NCBI GenBank assembly: GCA_011634665.1
Contig: WAEK01000005.1
Location: forward strand, 2,799,001 to 2,863,000
Length of the DNA: 64,000 nucleotides
Origin: Mortierella sp. BCC40632
Lineage: Eukaryota; Mortierellomycota; Mortierellomycetes; Mortierellales; Mortierellaceae
Direction of reading: 5' to 3'
The notes under the pieces are model-generated. The model was not told the origin of the DNA. It did not search any database and saw only the letters and a program-made list of their open reading frames with translations. The translations under genes were made by a program, and so were the position numbers. Position 1 is the stretch's first letter, and each line of letters begins with the position of its first letter. This document shows, one piece after another, positions 9,592-21,748 of this stretch.

Positions 9592-11821
9592 TTAGGCCAT
9601 AAGGCTGGCCTCGATAATCGACTGCTGCTGGGGCGTGAGTGGGAGCGTGGAGCCGTGGGGAAAGTTGGCATTGTGGAAAGCCTCGGTCTGGATGGAGGCA
9701 GTGCTCGAGTATGAGGCAGTGTACTTGCCAATGATCTTCTTGAGAGCATAGGGGAGGACCTTCCAGGGGAAGACCTTGACGTCCTTCTCAATGTTGCGGG
9801 GCTTGGGGTTAGGGAAGCTCATGATCAACTTGAAGAACTCGGCGCTCTCGGGCTTGCACTTGGAGACGGTGATGGGGCGGAATCCCTCGAGATTGCGACG
9901 GATACGGTTCTTCTCCTCCACTGTGAAACGGACAGCGATCAAGGACTCGAGCAAGTAGATGCAGTCGACCGAGGTCAAAAAGCAATCGTTCTTCTCGGCC
10001 CAGTAGATGCACGAGATCACAATGCTGTTGGGCTGACGCTCCGAGGGAGCAACGGGAGCAAAGCTGCAGTGGATATCATTGCCATCCTGGCGACGCCAGA
10101 ACTGGACAAGACGACGGTGTGACTCCCACTCTTCACCAGACCAGTTGATGGCCATGTCATCCATATTACCAGCAAACTTGAGGTTAGCCTTGTTGAGCAG
10201 GCTAGCATAGGGGTTGTAGTTGCTCAAGGCCATGCTGTTACCAACATTAGCGCCCGAGTGTGTGGGAGACTGGGTCATGTAGGGTGTGGGAGAGACAGGT
10301 GACTGAGCATGGTGACCATGGATATAACCACCATTGTGACCAGAGGCTGCAGAGAGTTCTGGCTGCGAATAAGCCATCATGTTGTCTAGAGAGAGAGAAA
10401 AGGTAGAGATGGGTCAGTTGGACTGATTTTTTTTCGCGTCGTGTTTGCATGGACTAGGAAAAGTGATTTTTAAAAAAACTTACTGGCACCATAGTAGCTT
10501 GAGCGGGCATAGGGAGTGGCGCTCATGGTAGGACGGGCACCATAGGGCGAGCTAGGCTGCTGGGCCTGGGCATAGAGGCCACTGTCGTAGGCGGCCGTGG
10601 TGGAGATGCTGTAGTCGTCTATTATTAACGGATTTAGAGTTCATTAGAACCAGACATTCAAGCACAGAAGAACAGGGTCGAGACCCGTAGAGACGATCGT
10701 CGTCGGGGGGGAGGAGCCAAGGGGAAGAAGACCGAAGAGCTGACTGACGTCAGGCCCACGGGCAACAGGTTTGCGGAGAAGCGACAGGTGGGGAATTTTA
10801 ATGTTCCTTCCAAAAAAGATACGTCAAAAGAAGGGAAACTTACTTCGTGAAGAGAGGCTGCTGAGAGAGGTGGGGGTTGAGGGAGCAAGAGGAGACATTT
10901 GCTGCGACGACTGCGCGAGCTGTGCCTGCGAAAGGTCCAGATCGGTGACGAGGTGCTGCTTCTTTTGCGAGAGAGGGCTCTGACTAAAGTCCTGGCCGTA
11001 CATCATGCGGCTACCATCAAGGTTGGCACGCTTGTTGGAGACCTGAACGTCTGGAGGGAGAGAAAGAAAACCAGCCGGGAGGAGGGGGAGGTTAGACAAG
11101 GCAAAGGTAAAAAGGAGACGACAGTGATGAGGCTGGAGACCAAAAAGAAAGAAAAACTTACCATCGTAGTAGGTGTAATCGCCAAAAGGCCAGCTCTCCA
11201 TAACCATATCGTTTTCCATCTGGAGGATATAGAGAGGGACTCGGTTGACAAACCAGCGGGTGATAGCAAAGTTGGGAACAGTGCAGCTGAGTGTGACATA
11301 GCCGTTGGCAGAGTACTGCTTGGTGTCAACAACAAGTGTACCAAAACCGATGCGGAGAGCACGGTCGGTGGTCGACTGGAGAGTGACAGTGAAGGGTTGA
11401 CCCTCGGGGCCAAAGTGGGGGCTGTACTCCAGGACCTTGGGAGGGGCCGTTTGCAAAGGCTGCTTGAAGCTGGCCATCTGCTGTTGGAGTGGTTGTGTTT
11501 GCTGGGGCTCTGGCATGGCGAACTTTCTTGGTTCAAAATCTGCAAGAGAGCGTGCAAGGAACAAGTGGTTAGCGGATTGATCAGGCTTGGCAGGCGTAAA
11601 AAAAAAAAAAAGAAAAGAAAAAAAAGGAGAGGTGACTGAAAGCCCTTTATACCCGGCGGGAAAGGGAGAGTCGAGCGTATGACAAAGTTCTGTGAAATGA
11701 ACTCGATCGGGCCAGAGAACCGAACTGTGTACGAGTGGTGTGGGCTGCTGTCAGGCGCAGGACGAGGCGAGGCAGGCGGAGGAGGGGAGGGGGACTTACT
11801 TTGGATGGCGGACATGTCCAT
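9592..11821 (-). CDS. medA: Medusa (MedA) developmental regulator
   Basis: Five exons on the minus strand: 11800-11821, 11162-11539, 10844-11050, 10484-10618 and 9592-10385 (511 aa); all introns are phase 1 with good GTAAGT-like donors. The N-terminal third has an IPT/TIG-like beta segment (PPKVLEYSPHFGPEGQPFTV). The middle is S/P/Q-rich. The C-terminus carries the highly conserved Medusa domain: WSGEEWESHRRLVQFWRRQ, VSCIYWAEK, TSVDCIYLLESL, VEEKNRIRRNLEGFRP and PKPRNIEKDVKVFPWK. MedA-family proteins (MedA, Acr1, Ren1 in ascomycetes, Med1 in smuts) are nuclear regulators of sporulation, adhesion and development. The first exon could instead run on without splicing to about 11655 (alternative donor GTATAA), adding an N-terminal extension. 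A very long gene-poor upstream region precedes it. Confidence 0.88.
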
Positions 11822-12418
11822 GTTGTGAATGTGTTTGTGTGTGTGTAGTGTGGTCTATGAATATGAGCAGGCGAACCAGGTCAGTACACCGTCAATAAGG
11901 CGATGGATGCAGCAAGAAAAGAAAGATGGTCAAGGGCGAGATTGTGTTGCTGCAAGCTGGCCGCTGGGTGAAAAATGTAGTGATGACGCCAAAGTCAGGC
12001 ACCTGTGGCCAAGTCGGATCTGATGGACAAAGCCAGGAAGGTCGAGACTGAACATGGCAGGGGTAGAGGAGTGCTGAGGCCGGGTTGGGCTCGACTGTAC
12101 TGGGCTGAAATAGGCTGGGCATGGCGACTTACAAGATTCAAAGAAGGGGTGTTGCAATGGTCTGGTCAAGGAAAGACTTTGGAGTGCAATGTTGGGGGTA
12201 AGACGAAGGCGATGGGTTTATCAAAGGGCACAGATGAAAAGAGGCGGTAGAGAAGCGTTGATTGAGGTGGAGCGCAGGTGTGGTTGCTTAGAGCGACAAG
12301 GGTAGGATGGCGAGAGTAAAGGATGGAGGTGTGCAAGGTGGATGCAAAAGAGGTTGCAAAGGCGAGCGTTGAAGAGTTGAAGAGAAGTGAAGAGGAAAAG
12401 CCGTGGGGGGTGTTGCGG

Positions 12419-12426
12419 ATTATATA
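12419..12426 (-). promoter_or_regulatory. Possible distal TATA element for medA
   Basis: TATATAAT on the minus strand lies about 600 nt upstream of the medA ATG. If used, medA has a long 5' leader, but the intervening sequence offers no proof of transcription. Confidence 0.3.
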
Positions 12427-12727
12427 GGCATTTGCAGGAAGAGAGGGAAGAGAGGGGAGAGAAGAGAGGGGAGAGGGGAGAGAGGGCTGCTCTCTGCAGA
12501 ATGAATGAAAGGCTCAATTCAGTCAGTTCTATTTCCTATGTGTGTTATTGCTGTTGCTATTGCTGCTGCCACTACTTTGGGCCGCACATCTCTCCTCCTC
12601 TCACCTCTCACCCTCTCTTCCTCCCTCTCTTTCTCATTCTTCTCTCTTTCCTTCCTTCGTTCCCTCCACCTCTCGCCCCGCCCCGCTTCGTCTCCTCCTC
12701 CTCTCGTTCGGTGGCCCCTTCGCTGGA

Positions 12728-12757
12728 GCCAGCCAGTCAGCCAGCCAGTCAGCCAGC
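12728..12757 (+). repeat. CAGCCAGT short tandem array
   Basis: Alternating CAGCCAGT/CAGCCAGC units, about 30 bp, in the region upstream of medA. Confidence 0.7.
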
Positions 12758-13070
12758 GCGATGGATAGGTTTCGAGTGAGAGGAGGGGGATGAGGAGTGA
12801 GAATTTTTAGAGATATTATTTGGAATATAATGTAGAAAATACAATAATATGTATTGGGATTGAATTGACCTGGAGCTTCATTTATCTAATTGAATAGAGA
12901 AGAAATTCTCTTAGTGCATGTCTGCACTACATTAGCAGAAAAGGATGTTCCGACATTGAATAGGGCACCTAGTCAGAGAGACATCCTGCCCTTGTGCCTC
13001 TCGCCAGTCCAGCCCAGACCAAGCGCGGGGGAAGAGAGAGAAAAAGAGAGAAGGTACGGCGCATGGGTAC

Positions 13071-13124
13071 GCTCCTCTCTCTCATTCTCTCTCACTTTCT
13101 CGCTCTCTCTCGCTCTCTCTCTCT

Positions 13125-13172
<48 letters not shown>

Positions 13173-13196
13173 CTCTCTCATTCTCTCTCTCTCTCG
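13071..13196 (+). repeat. (CT)n microsatellite
   Basis: About 125 bp of near-pure CT dinucleotides interrupted by CATT and CG; polypurine on the other strand. Confidence 0.95.
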
Positions 13197-15570
13197 GCTG
13201 CTGCTTCTGGCACTGACTCCCTTCCCTCTACCTCTCTATCTTTCCCTCTCTCTCGCAATCTTTCTCCCTCTTGAGGCAGACCCGTCTAGAAGCGAGACCG
13301 AGCCACCCTTGGCCGGATAACTGACAGCTTAAGAGATCTTGGAGGATGCCGACGCCCGATCGGCCCTGTCTGCGGCCTCTGTGCCCTGCATACCATGCTT
13401 GTCTGCGATGCTCGTCCGCCATAGCTGCTCCTCTCATCAAGGGCGAGACATGGCGTGGGTGAACAACAAGACCAGACGAGCACAGGAGCGTGATAGTGAG
13501 AGCGGCTGCCCTCCCCTCTGACTGGCACGGCTCCATACCACTCGCGGATGGACAAAACGAGGCCGCCCTTGGGCTAAGAGGCGCTTCGACCACTAACCCA
13601 TGACCCTCGATCCCTCTCCTGCTCTAGTTTTTTTTTTTTTTATAACTTTCTCTCTCAATCCATACATACCTTCAACGGCCAAGCATACCTCCACCGAGGT
13701 TGCCGGATCCCAGGCCGATCACCATGTCGCACTCACCGCGTGCCACCCTTGTCACGTCTATCGGCTCCCGCTCCATTCGGCATCTGTCTATTTAATGATC
13801 CCTTGAGATAGAGCGACTTCTTTCCTCTCTCTTGTCTCCTCTCTTGTGGGCACTCCTGTTCTTTGACCGAGAGGGCTGTTTGACCCTGATTCACTTGCAC
13901 GTTGCATCCAGCCCAGGAGGTGCGGAGTAGAGGACAAGGGATGTTGATATCGGAGGAGAGAGAGCGTAGAGCGAGAAAAGCAACACGAGGGTCCAAGGTC
14001 CCTCCCTTTGGGCCCATGGAAAGGGCTGCCAAAGCTGAAATGCTCTCTCGCCTGATAGACCTTGCATATCCAACGGCCATCGTCCGATTTCACGATCTGC
14101 GTTATCAAGAAAAAAAAATATGGGCCCTTTTTCCCAAGTTCACGCCGCGCCATATCGACGTATACTAGACGATCGTCCATGACCCTGCCTTGTCTTCCCC
14201 TTGGCGCTTCAAGTGTTTTGGGCGCCATGCATCCATTCCTGTAACACTCAGACGCCGCATCAAGAAGAGGATATGGTATTCTATAGACTATCTTCCCCTT
14301 CTCTCTTTTTTTTTTTTTTTCTTTCTCACCTCCCAGGCTCCTCAATCGATCCGGGAGGAAGGGGTGGAAGACATGGTTGCAAAGAATTCAACCCATTGAC
14401 TGCTGGTCATCCTATCACCTCACCGTTGCATGACTCGTTGTGTATCCAACGATGAAAGAGTATGTACCCTGGCCAACAGAAGCTGCTGGTTCATTTACCC
14501 CGCTCCCGCGAACCGGCCGTCGATCTGTCCACCTGGAGTCAAGCACTGGCTGGAAAGTGTTCCCAGGTTCAAGGAGGACCAAATGCTTCGCCCGACCCCT
14601 TCTTCCTCTCGATGCAGTAGAACGCCATTGCTTACTGCAAGCCAAGGTCTGTCAGAAGACCATCCTAGCAAACTTTCAGCTGCATTCGTGCCATGTCTGG
14701 CAGGAGGAAAGGAGAAGGGAGGAAAGTTGGCGCCCTCTGTATCTTGACCCCGCAGGGTCTACTGGTTTTTTTTTTTTTTTTTTTGCCTTTGGGCTGCAAA
14801 CCAGTCAACACCAAGCAGGTCCCAGAATCACATCCTCCCTCGCCGTCACCGTTCCACTTCTCTGATCCACACCCCCCTCCCCCCTGGGGCAACGACCACC
14901 AGTGGCTGTTGAACCAGCTCGGAAAATAAAAGAAACGGTTCTTTGAACGCCCAAGACCTCTCCACGTCTGCGGCGAATTGTTATCGGGAGACAGGAGGGA
15001 GGGAGAAGGAGGGAGAAGGGAACACCTAGCCCCGTCACCCGTTTCCGTTGTCCAAATAGTTTTTCCCGACCAAAAAGGCGTCGTCGTGGGAGGCCATTTG
15101 TTATGGTGACGGAGAGGAATAACTTTTTTTGTATCTTTTCTTTCTCGATCTTCTCTCTCCCCTCCTTCCTTCTCTTCCATCCTTCCCTTCACAAAAAAAA
15201 AAAAAAAATGGTCAATTTGAGGTTTGGGCTTTGGGAGTGGATGGCCAACTGGGAACAAATACCGACACTCCTTTCGCTCCATATGTAACTTATTGTTGTA
15301 GATGAATCAGTCGCGCCGGGTCCTTTGATTCCCCTCTCCCCTCTCCTCCCCCCACACACGCCCGAGATGCCCATATTCGCATATACTCTTACCATGGATG
15401 GAAAGAGAAAACGAGCGAGCGAACGAGAGAGAGAGGCCGTGTGCACCTTTTGAAACGCGTCAGAATGAGGCTCAAAGCAAGCCGGACAAGGACCCGTTCA
15501 TGCAACTCTGTGGGTTACATCGGTCCTTCTTCTTTTTCCTCTCTCCTCTCCTTCCTTCCTCCCCCCTCTT

Positions 15571-15572
<2 letters not shown>

Positions 15573-15605
<33 letters not shown>
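15573..15605 (+). repeat. (GA)n microsatellite
   Basis: Sixteen uninterrupted GA units directly after a CT-rich tract, so the two tracts could form an imperfect inverted pair. Confidence 0.95.
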
Positions 15606-15608
<3 letters not shown>

Positions 15609-18600
15609 CAAGAGTTGGCCTCATTTCCTTGCGAACGTCGATATTTTTTTTATTTGCTCATGCTCCCCCCCCGTAGAGAGTGCATCCGTGCATCCATCAT
15701 GCCTTGATTCTTTGTGCCCGTTGCCTCCCTAATCGGGGAGCGCGCGCGTGCGAACAAACGCATAATTGGGCGTTATACTAACCGTCCGTCTCTCGTTTCT
15801 CTTTTCGTTTCTCTCTTACTCTCTCACTTGCTCCTCATCTCTCTCTCATCCCATTTGCAACAAACCAAGGGTTAGCAATTAGTACTTTGGTAGGACAGAC
15901 CACAACATGTTTGATCGACCATCATTTGTTTCCTTGTCAGTTTCTCCATGACAGTCCTCCCATGCTTGTTGGTTGGTCACTCCTCTTCTTCTTCCTTCTC
16001 TTCCTCTTCCTGCCCCTCCTCTCCCTCCCCTTTTTTTTTTTTTTCTCTTGCTGTTCCTCTAGAGAAAAAGAACCCAAGTTTCCTGGATGCGCTAATGCTC
16101 AAGCCCGGAATTGCGCCATGGCTCCTTTCTTCTCACAAAAAAGCCATCTTGGCTCTACGTATTGGCCGCTACTATAGTCCAAAGCACATGTCGATTGGAC
16201 AAAGAGAAGAAGTAGAGAGAGAGAAAAGGGGGTGGGGGGAGGGAGGGAGGAGGAAGAAGGGAAGTTCTCTTTCTCCCACCATCCAGGTCCGGGACATGAC
16301 CGGAACCGCTCTCGAGCCCCAGGAACTCCAACGGTTCTTCTCTATGTGCATATCTGAAAGGTCCACGAGCACGACCGAGCGAAGCACCGAAGGGGGACAA
16401 GAGTCTAGTTCAGGCCCAAAGAACCGAAGAACCAGCAATGCGAAAATAGGGGGGATAAGAAATGGTGGATGGGAGGCGAAGGAACCATTCAGGTCACTCC
16501 TCAATTTTTTTTTTCTATCTCTCTCCCCTTCTCGTTCTCCATTCTCGTTCTTTCTCAGTGCCTTTTCGCACTTGGGGTCTTTTCATGACTGGTCAGCACT
16601 TGCGGTAATTGGCTCAGCAAAGGGAAAGAGAGAGAGAGAGATCTGGCCCATGTTCGCAACCACTCCCATGTCCTCCAAGGACCCTCAAGCAATGACTACA
16701 ACACCACACGTCTGTCTTCCGTGCATGGAAAGGGGGGACAAGGAACAAAAAGAGTAAAAAAACACCAAAATCTATCGCTTGCGTCCTTTATTCTATTTTA
16801 GTTTCCTTGGAAAACTGCACGGTGGACTGTTCAGCCATGTGCAAACTAACATAAAGTGACGGGAAGAAAGGATGGGGGAGGTCCTTGGGAGAAGAGGGGA
16901 AGGAGTGAAGAAAAAAAAAAAAAACGACAAAGGGAGCACAAAGAAAGGTCGGGAGAAATCCTCCTTTGGATCCCCTTTCTTTGTTTCTTTATAATCTTCT
17001 TTCTCAACCGACTCCTATCCTGTCCCGACCGGTATGTTCGCTCTCGTTTGCCAACATCAAAAGGCCTAGTTCATCAGGATCGATCGTGCAGACCTGAGAA
17101 ACCAGGGCCGAGGTCCACATGGAAAGTCTAACTCGTGGACAGGCATGTCATCGAGAAAGGGGAAGAAGGAGAAAAAGAAAAAGAAAAAGAATGGGAAAGA
17201 AAAGAGTTGCTAAGGAGCGCGTTTTCAATCCTAGGCGGGAAGGAGGTACTAGAATATTGTTTGCCCAGGAAGGACAAGAAGAGAAAAAGGCGCTGTCATC
17301 CGTGGACTGAGACTGCACTATCTCGCAATCAAGAGGCTCGTTGACAGCTGCATGACATGTGTGATTATAACATCTTTGCTCAACAAGCTATGCTCCGCTT
17401 CTTTTTCTCAATCTCCCCAGTAACTTTGCCTCTTCGCCTTATTGCCTGAATGATTACACAGAAAGCTAGCAAGTCCTTTGTCGGCCTTGCTCTTTCTCTC
17501 TCTTGTCAATATGCGGTCTCACCCTTCGGTCATGGATTTCCTTTTCCGTTCGACAAACCTCTTGGCTTTGTCTTCGTCTGATCCCGGAATGCACAACCGA
17601 TTCTTTCCATGGTCGCTTCGAATTTCTCCTGGAGTGGTGAGCGTGAGGAGCTGCTCTGGGGTTGAGTGGGTCACATGGGCCCATGGCGTTGACAGACCCA
17701 AACACCCATCATATTACAACCCATCAAACCTGCCATGAGCTGAAGGCGTGGCTGCCACCTGCCCAAAGGTCAATATCGCAAACATGTCAAGCATATGGCG
17801 ACAGGTCTATATTTACTTTCAGGTCTTATTGACATAGCCCGTGACCATGGCCAAGGAGCAACTTCTTTCTTTTGCGCCCTTTGCCTATCCCTGACCTTTG
17901 ATTCCTGTCTACCCAGTACACAAAGGCGTCCGGTTTTTTATTACAATTTTTCCAAGAGAGACCAGCTTTTTTTTTTTTTTTTTTTTTTTCCCTCTCCCCA
18001 GAGTCTCGTGAAGCGCATGTTTACAGACGCCCAAATCTCTCCCCACCTCCTTCGTCCCTCCTCTTACTGTTGTTGTTGGTTGTTCAAAAAAGGAATGCTC
18101 AATTTGACAACCCGAGCAGGCAAATTTGTGTTAGAAGAGGCTGATGATCCAACTGCATGGCCATAATATTGCTACTCTTACTCCCCCCCCTTACCTATTA
18201 TTCTCCTCCCCCCCCTATCCCCTTACTTACCCCACGCCTGTACCTGAGCCGTCAGAGCCGCATCCAAGCCGGCAAGGCGTGGCGAAAATGCTCACTCTCT
18301 CAAGGAAATTACAGGCGAACCTATCCGATCGAGAGGTCGATCCCATGATCAACCGTTATTAACTCTGAAGAAGCCCGGGATGGGCGAAGTAGCCAATGGG
18401 CCGGATAAGAAAAACCACACGTCGGCCTTCCTTCTGGCAGGTTCATTTCCTTGTCCCTCTTTCGGTTGAAAAATGAAAAGAGAAAAAAAAGAACTCTCCC
18501 TCCCTCCCTCCCTCCTCCTCATTCGTTTCTGAGCGCGATGATCCCTGGTCAAGAGTGTCAGAAAAAAAAAAAGTCGGATGCGGCTCAAATTCTTCTAGAA

Positions 18601-21600
18601 GAGACAAAGGGGCGTGTGGAAAGAAACGAATAATAGCAAGTAGGAGAAGAAGAAACAATCATCTCGCTCCACGTTTTTGATGTATCGGCTCGCCCTTGAA
18701 TGGTGAAGGGAGGACAGAGGAAGGGGAATACAGGATCGGTCGAAACGTGGCCCAGTCATGGCTAACCTCCTTTTTTTCTTCTTCTTTATTTTCTTTCTTT
18801 CCAAATACGATGGTCCCACCTCTCCATGGGGCCTTTAACCCTCTTCCGTTGGTTAGCCCTATGATGAGCAATATCCAGGGGGAAAATGATCCAATATTTC
18901 TCTTTTTTCCAACGAACGAGATGTTTAATGCCCAAGATGTGAGAGCAAAAGCATTCAAGAAGAGAGCTCCACTCCCACCTGGTTTTGTTGCTTCTTTTTC
19001 TCTCTCACTCCTCGTTTTCTTTGTTGTCATGGAGAGAACACACTTCGGATAGGATGCAGAAGGGGAAGAGGGGGGGGGGTTGCTCACGGTCGATCTCTAG
19101 TAAGCCCCTTGCTTGTCTCCCCTGTCTCCCTCTTTGGGTTCCATTGTTTTGTCTGTAATGTCGCTTGTCCTGCCTGTTTGCCTCTGTACAACATATGCCG
19201 CCAAACGTATCTCTTGCCTTGAGAAAAATAAAGAGAGAGTGGGGTAAAGCTTCTCGGACTCGAAATGCTCGTGCTCAGAAAGTGGTTGTCACATCATATA
19301 ATAGAATTGAGAGCAAGAAGAAAAAAAAATGAGAGAGAAGGGCATCAGTGGTGTGTGTGTCTATCATAAAATACACTCCGAAAGAGCCTCTTGTTGCATG
19401 ATGCATGCTCGGCTTCCATTTGAATGATATGAGAAGGTAATACGACAGGAGAGCAGTAGGGCTGATTGAGAAAGACAAAGAATACAGAAAGAGAAAAAAA
19501 CAAAAAAAACAAAAAATAAAAAAAAAAAGAGGAGGGGTCGGTGCACTTCTTCCCATACAAGCATCTCAATGCCCAAAAGTCTCCTGATGCTTGCTCTGTC
19601 CTCTTAGCATTCGGCAAACGAAGCCCTGGGAAAACACAAAAAAGGGTTGTGTCGATCCGATGGAATCGATCGAGTCGCGGATTGAAGATCGGGGTCGCTC
19701 TCTACTCCCTCTCTTTACTTTTTCATTCTCCTCACCTGTCTGTCTCTTCTCTTTCACGCGTCCGATCGACGCGACCAGCCTGAGAAAAAGATAGGATGTC
19801 AAAAAAAAAAAAGAGTACCGTCTATCTCTGATCCCTTGCCGCTTGGATCCCACGCTTCCTCGCCCCAGTATTGGTTCCTTTCGGCGCTCCGCTCTCCGAT
19901 TCACCCAGGGAGGCAGGCAGGACCCGAGTGCTAAAAGTGCATAAGCAAGGAACCGTTTAGCTTGACGCGACAAAAACCTCTTTCGTCTCTCCCATACCCC
20001 AGCTTCCCCCCCCCGCGCCTCCTTGTCCCTTTCCCTGACCGTGCGAATGAAACTTGGCTGTTTGACTGACGCACACTTACTCATTGGCTTCCACAGGGTG
20101 GTGGGGGGAAAAAGAGATGAGGAGAGATGGTCTCTGTGTCTTCTTTTTCGTCATGTATCCCGTCCCTTTATGAACGTTCCTGCATAACGCACGATGAAAC
20201 TCTCTCTCTCTCTCTCTTTCTACTTTTTTACTTTCCTGTCCATCTTTTTTCCTTTTCTTGTTCATGAGTGGATCAGTGCCATATTGGTCCCTGAAAAGAA
20301 AAAAAAAAAAGAAATTGAAATTGTCGATCAGATAAAGAAATTGAAGCTGCAGTTTGGTTCGGCACGAGCGACAGTAGGGCGCACGCATGCGCACAACAGG
20401 CGACGATCAGACCAGCTAATTGCTCAGTGCGACCCCAATTCATTGCTTTCTTGAACCTCTTCCCGCGAGTGGTTCCTGCTATTTTTTGCACTTTACTTTC
20501 TTTCTCATAGTCTTTGAGTGTCCCTTTTTTTCTACCGTCAACGAACCAAAGAGACACTTGGCATATGATTGACGGAGAAGAAGGAAGACAACGATTTGTC
20601 TCCGGACAACAACAACAATAACAAAGAAAAAAAAAAGATGCGACACCAAAACGAGGTATTTTTGCTTGGTAATACAAAGTCTTTGATCCCAAAAACTCGG
20701 ATGGTGTGTTTACACCCTACAAGAAAGAGAGAGAGAGAGAGCGCGCTCGCGTCGCGAAAGCGAAAGAGAGCAACAAAAAAAAAAAAATCTCTTGTTTACC
20801 AATGGTCAGCTGGTCTGGTGCATTGTATGCCTCTCTCCTCTCTTCGCTCATTTTCGGGTGTAACATTCCCGAGTGTGCAATGAGAATGAGGGGCAATCGG
20901 GACAACGAAGGACCCACTTTTTTTTCCCTCTCACCTCTCACTCTACTCTGCTCTGTATTCCCTTCCGCCGACCGCCTTGCCCTCCGCCCGGCCGCATCCT
21001 TGTTGCCCTGACTCTTCCGTACCTTTTGACCGTGAAGGTCCGATCACCTCCTGACCTTCACCACTCGTCCTCCCTTCGAGATGCTCCTCCTCTTCGTAAC
21101 AGCTCTCCGTATTGAACCGGCGACTCCGATCCCAATCCGACTTATCCGTCCTCAGCCGACCTTCTTTTACGGAATCATCCATTTCGGACATGACCGTCAG
21201 CCCAAGGCCCGAAGGGCCTAAGGCCCTGGGGTTACGGGGAAGAGACGGAGCGGTCGGACGGAGCATCGACGGAGGAGAAAAAGGTGAAAGGACTGGATAG
21301 AGGAGAGAGGGAAGAGGATAAGAAGGAGTGTAGAAAGCAAAAGGGCGTCTTCTTCTTTGGCGGACCAAAAGTATCCCTGGGCAGGTGTGCAGCGCCCACC
21401 CTTTTGCCCTCTGCATTTTTTTTTTTTTTTTTGGTTTTTGGTTTTCCCTCTCTCAATCTCTTTTCGCCCCTCCTCTCACAGCACACTATGTAGCCCGGAT
21501 ATTGCTCTCGCATAAATGCAGTGTGCAATTATATGTGGGCGCTGCCGAATAGCCTGGGTGCTCTCTTTTTTTTTTTTTTTTCCCTCTCTATCTCTCTTTT

Positions 21601-21717
21601 CCCTCCTTTCCCTCACTTGATTGCCATCCGTATCGCTTCTGTAATCATTCACCCATTAACACGGAGCACAGGAAGACGAATAAAGTCGACCATTAGATCC
21701 AAAGAGAGCACTGGGCG

Positions 21718-21748
<31 letters not shown>

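Noticed and set aside
11003..11821. 272-residue minus-strand ORF starting at the medA ATG
   Set aside because: Reads through intron 1 and then antiphase through medA exon 2; conserved MedA sequence lies in the spliced frame.
15948..16757. 269-residue plus-strand ORF in the gene-poor region
   Set aside because: Starts in a Ser/Phe run from CT-rich DNA, no domain, mixed composition and no supporting splice or promoter structure.
18141..18160. CTGATGA core of a hammerhead ribozyme
   Set aside because: No GAAA element or flanking helices in the right arrangement nearby; chance match.
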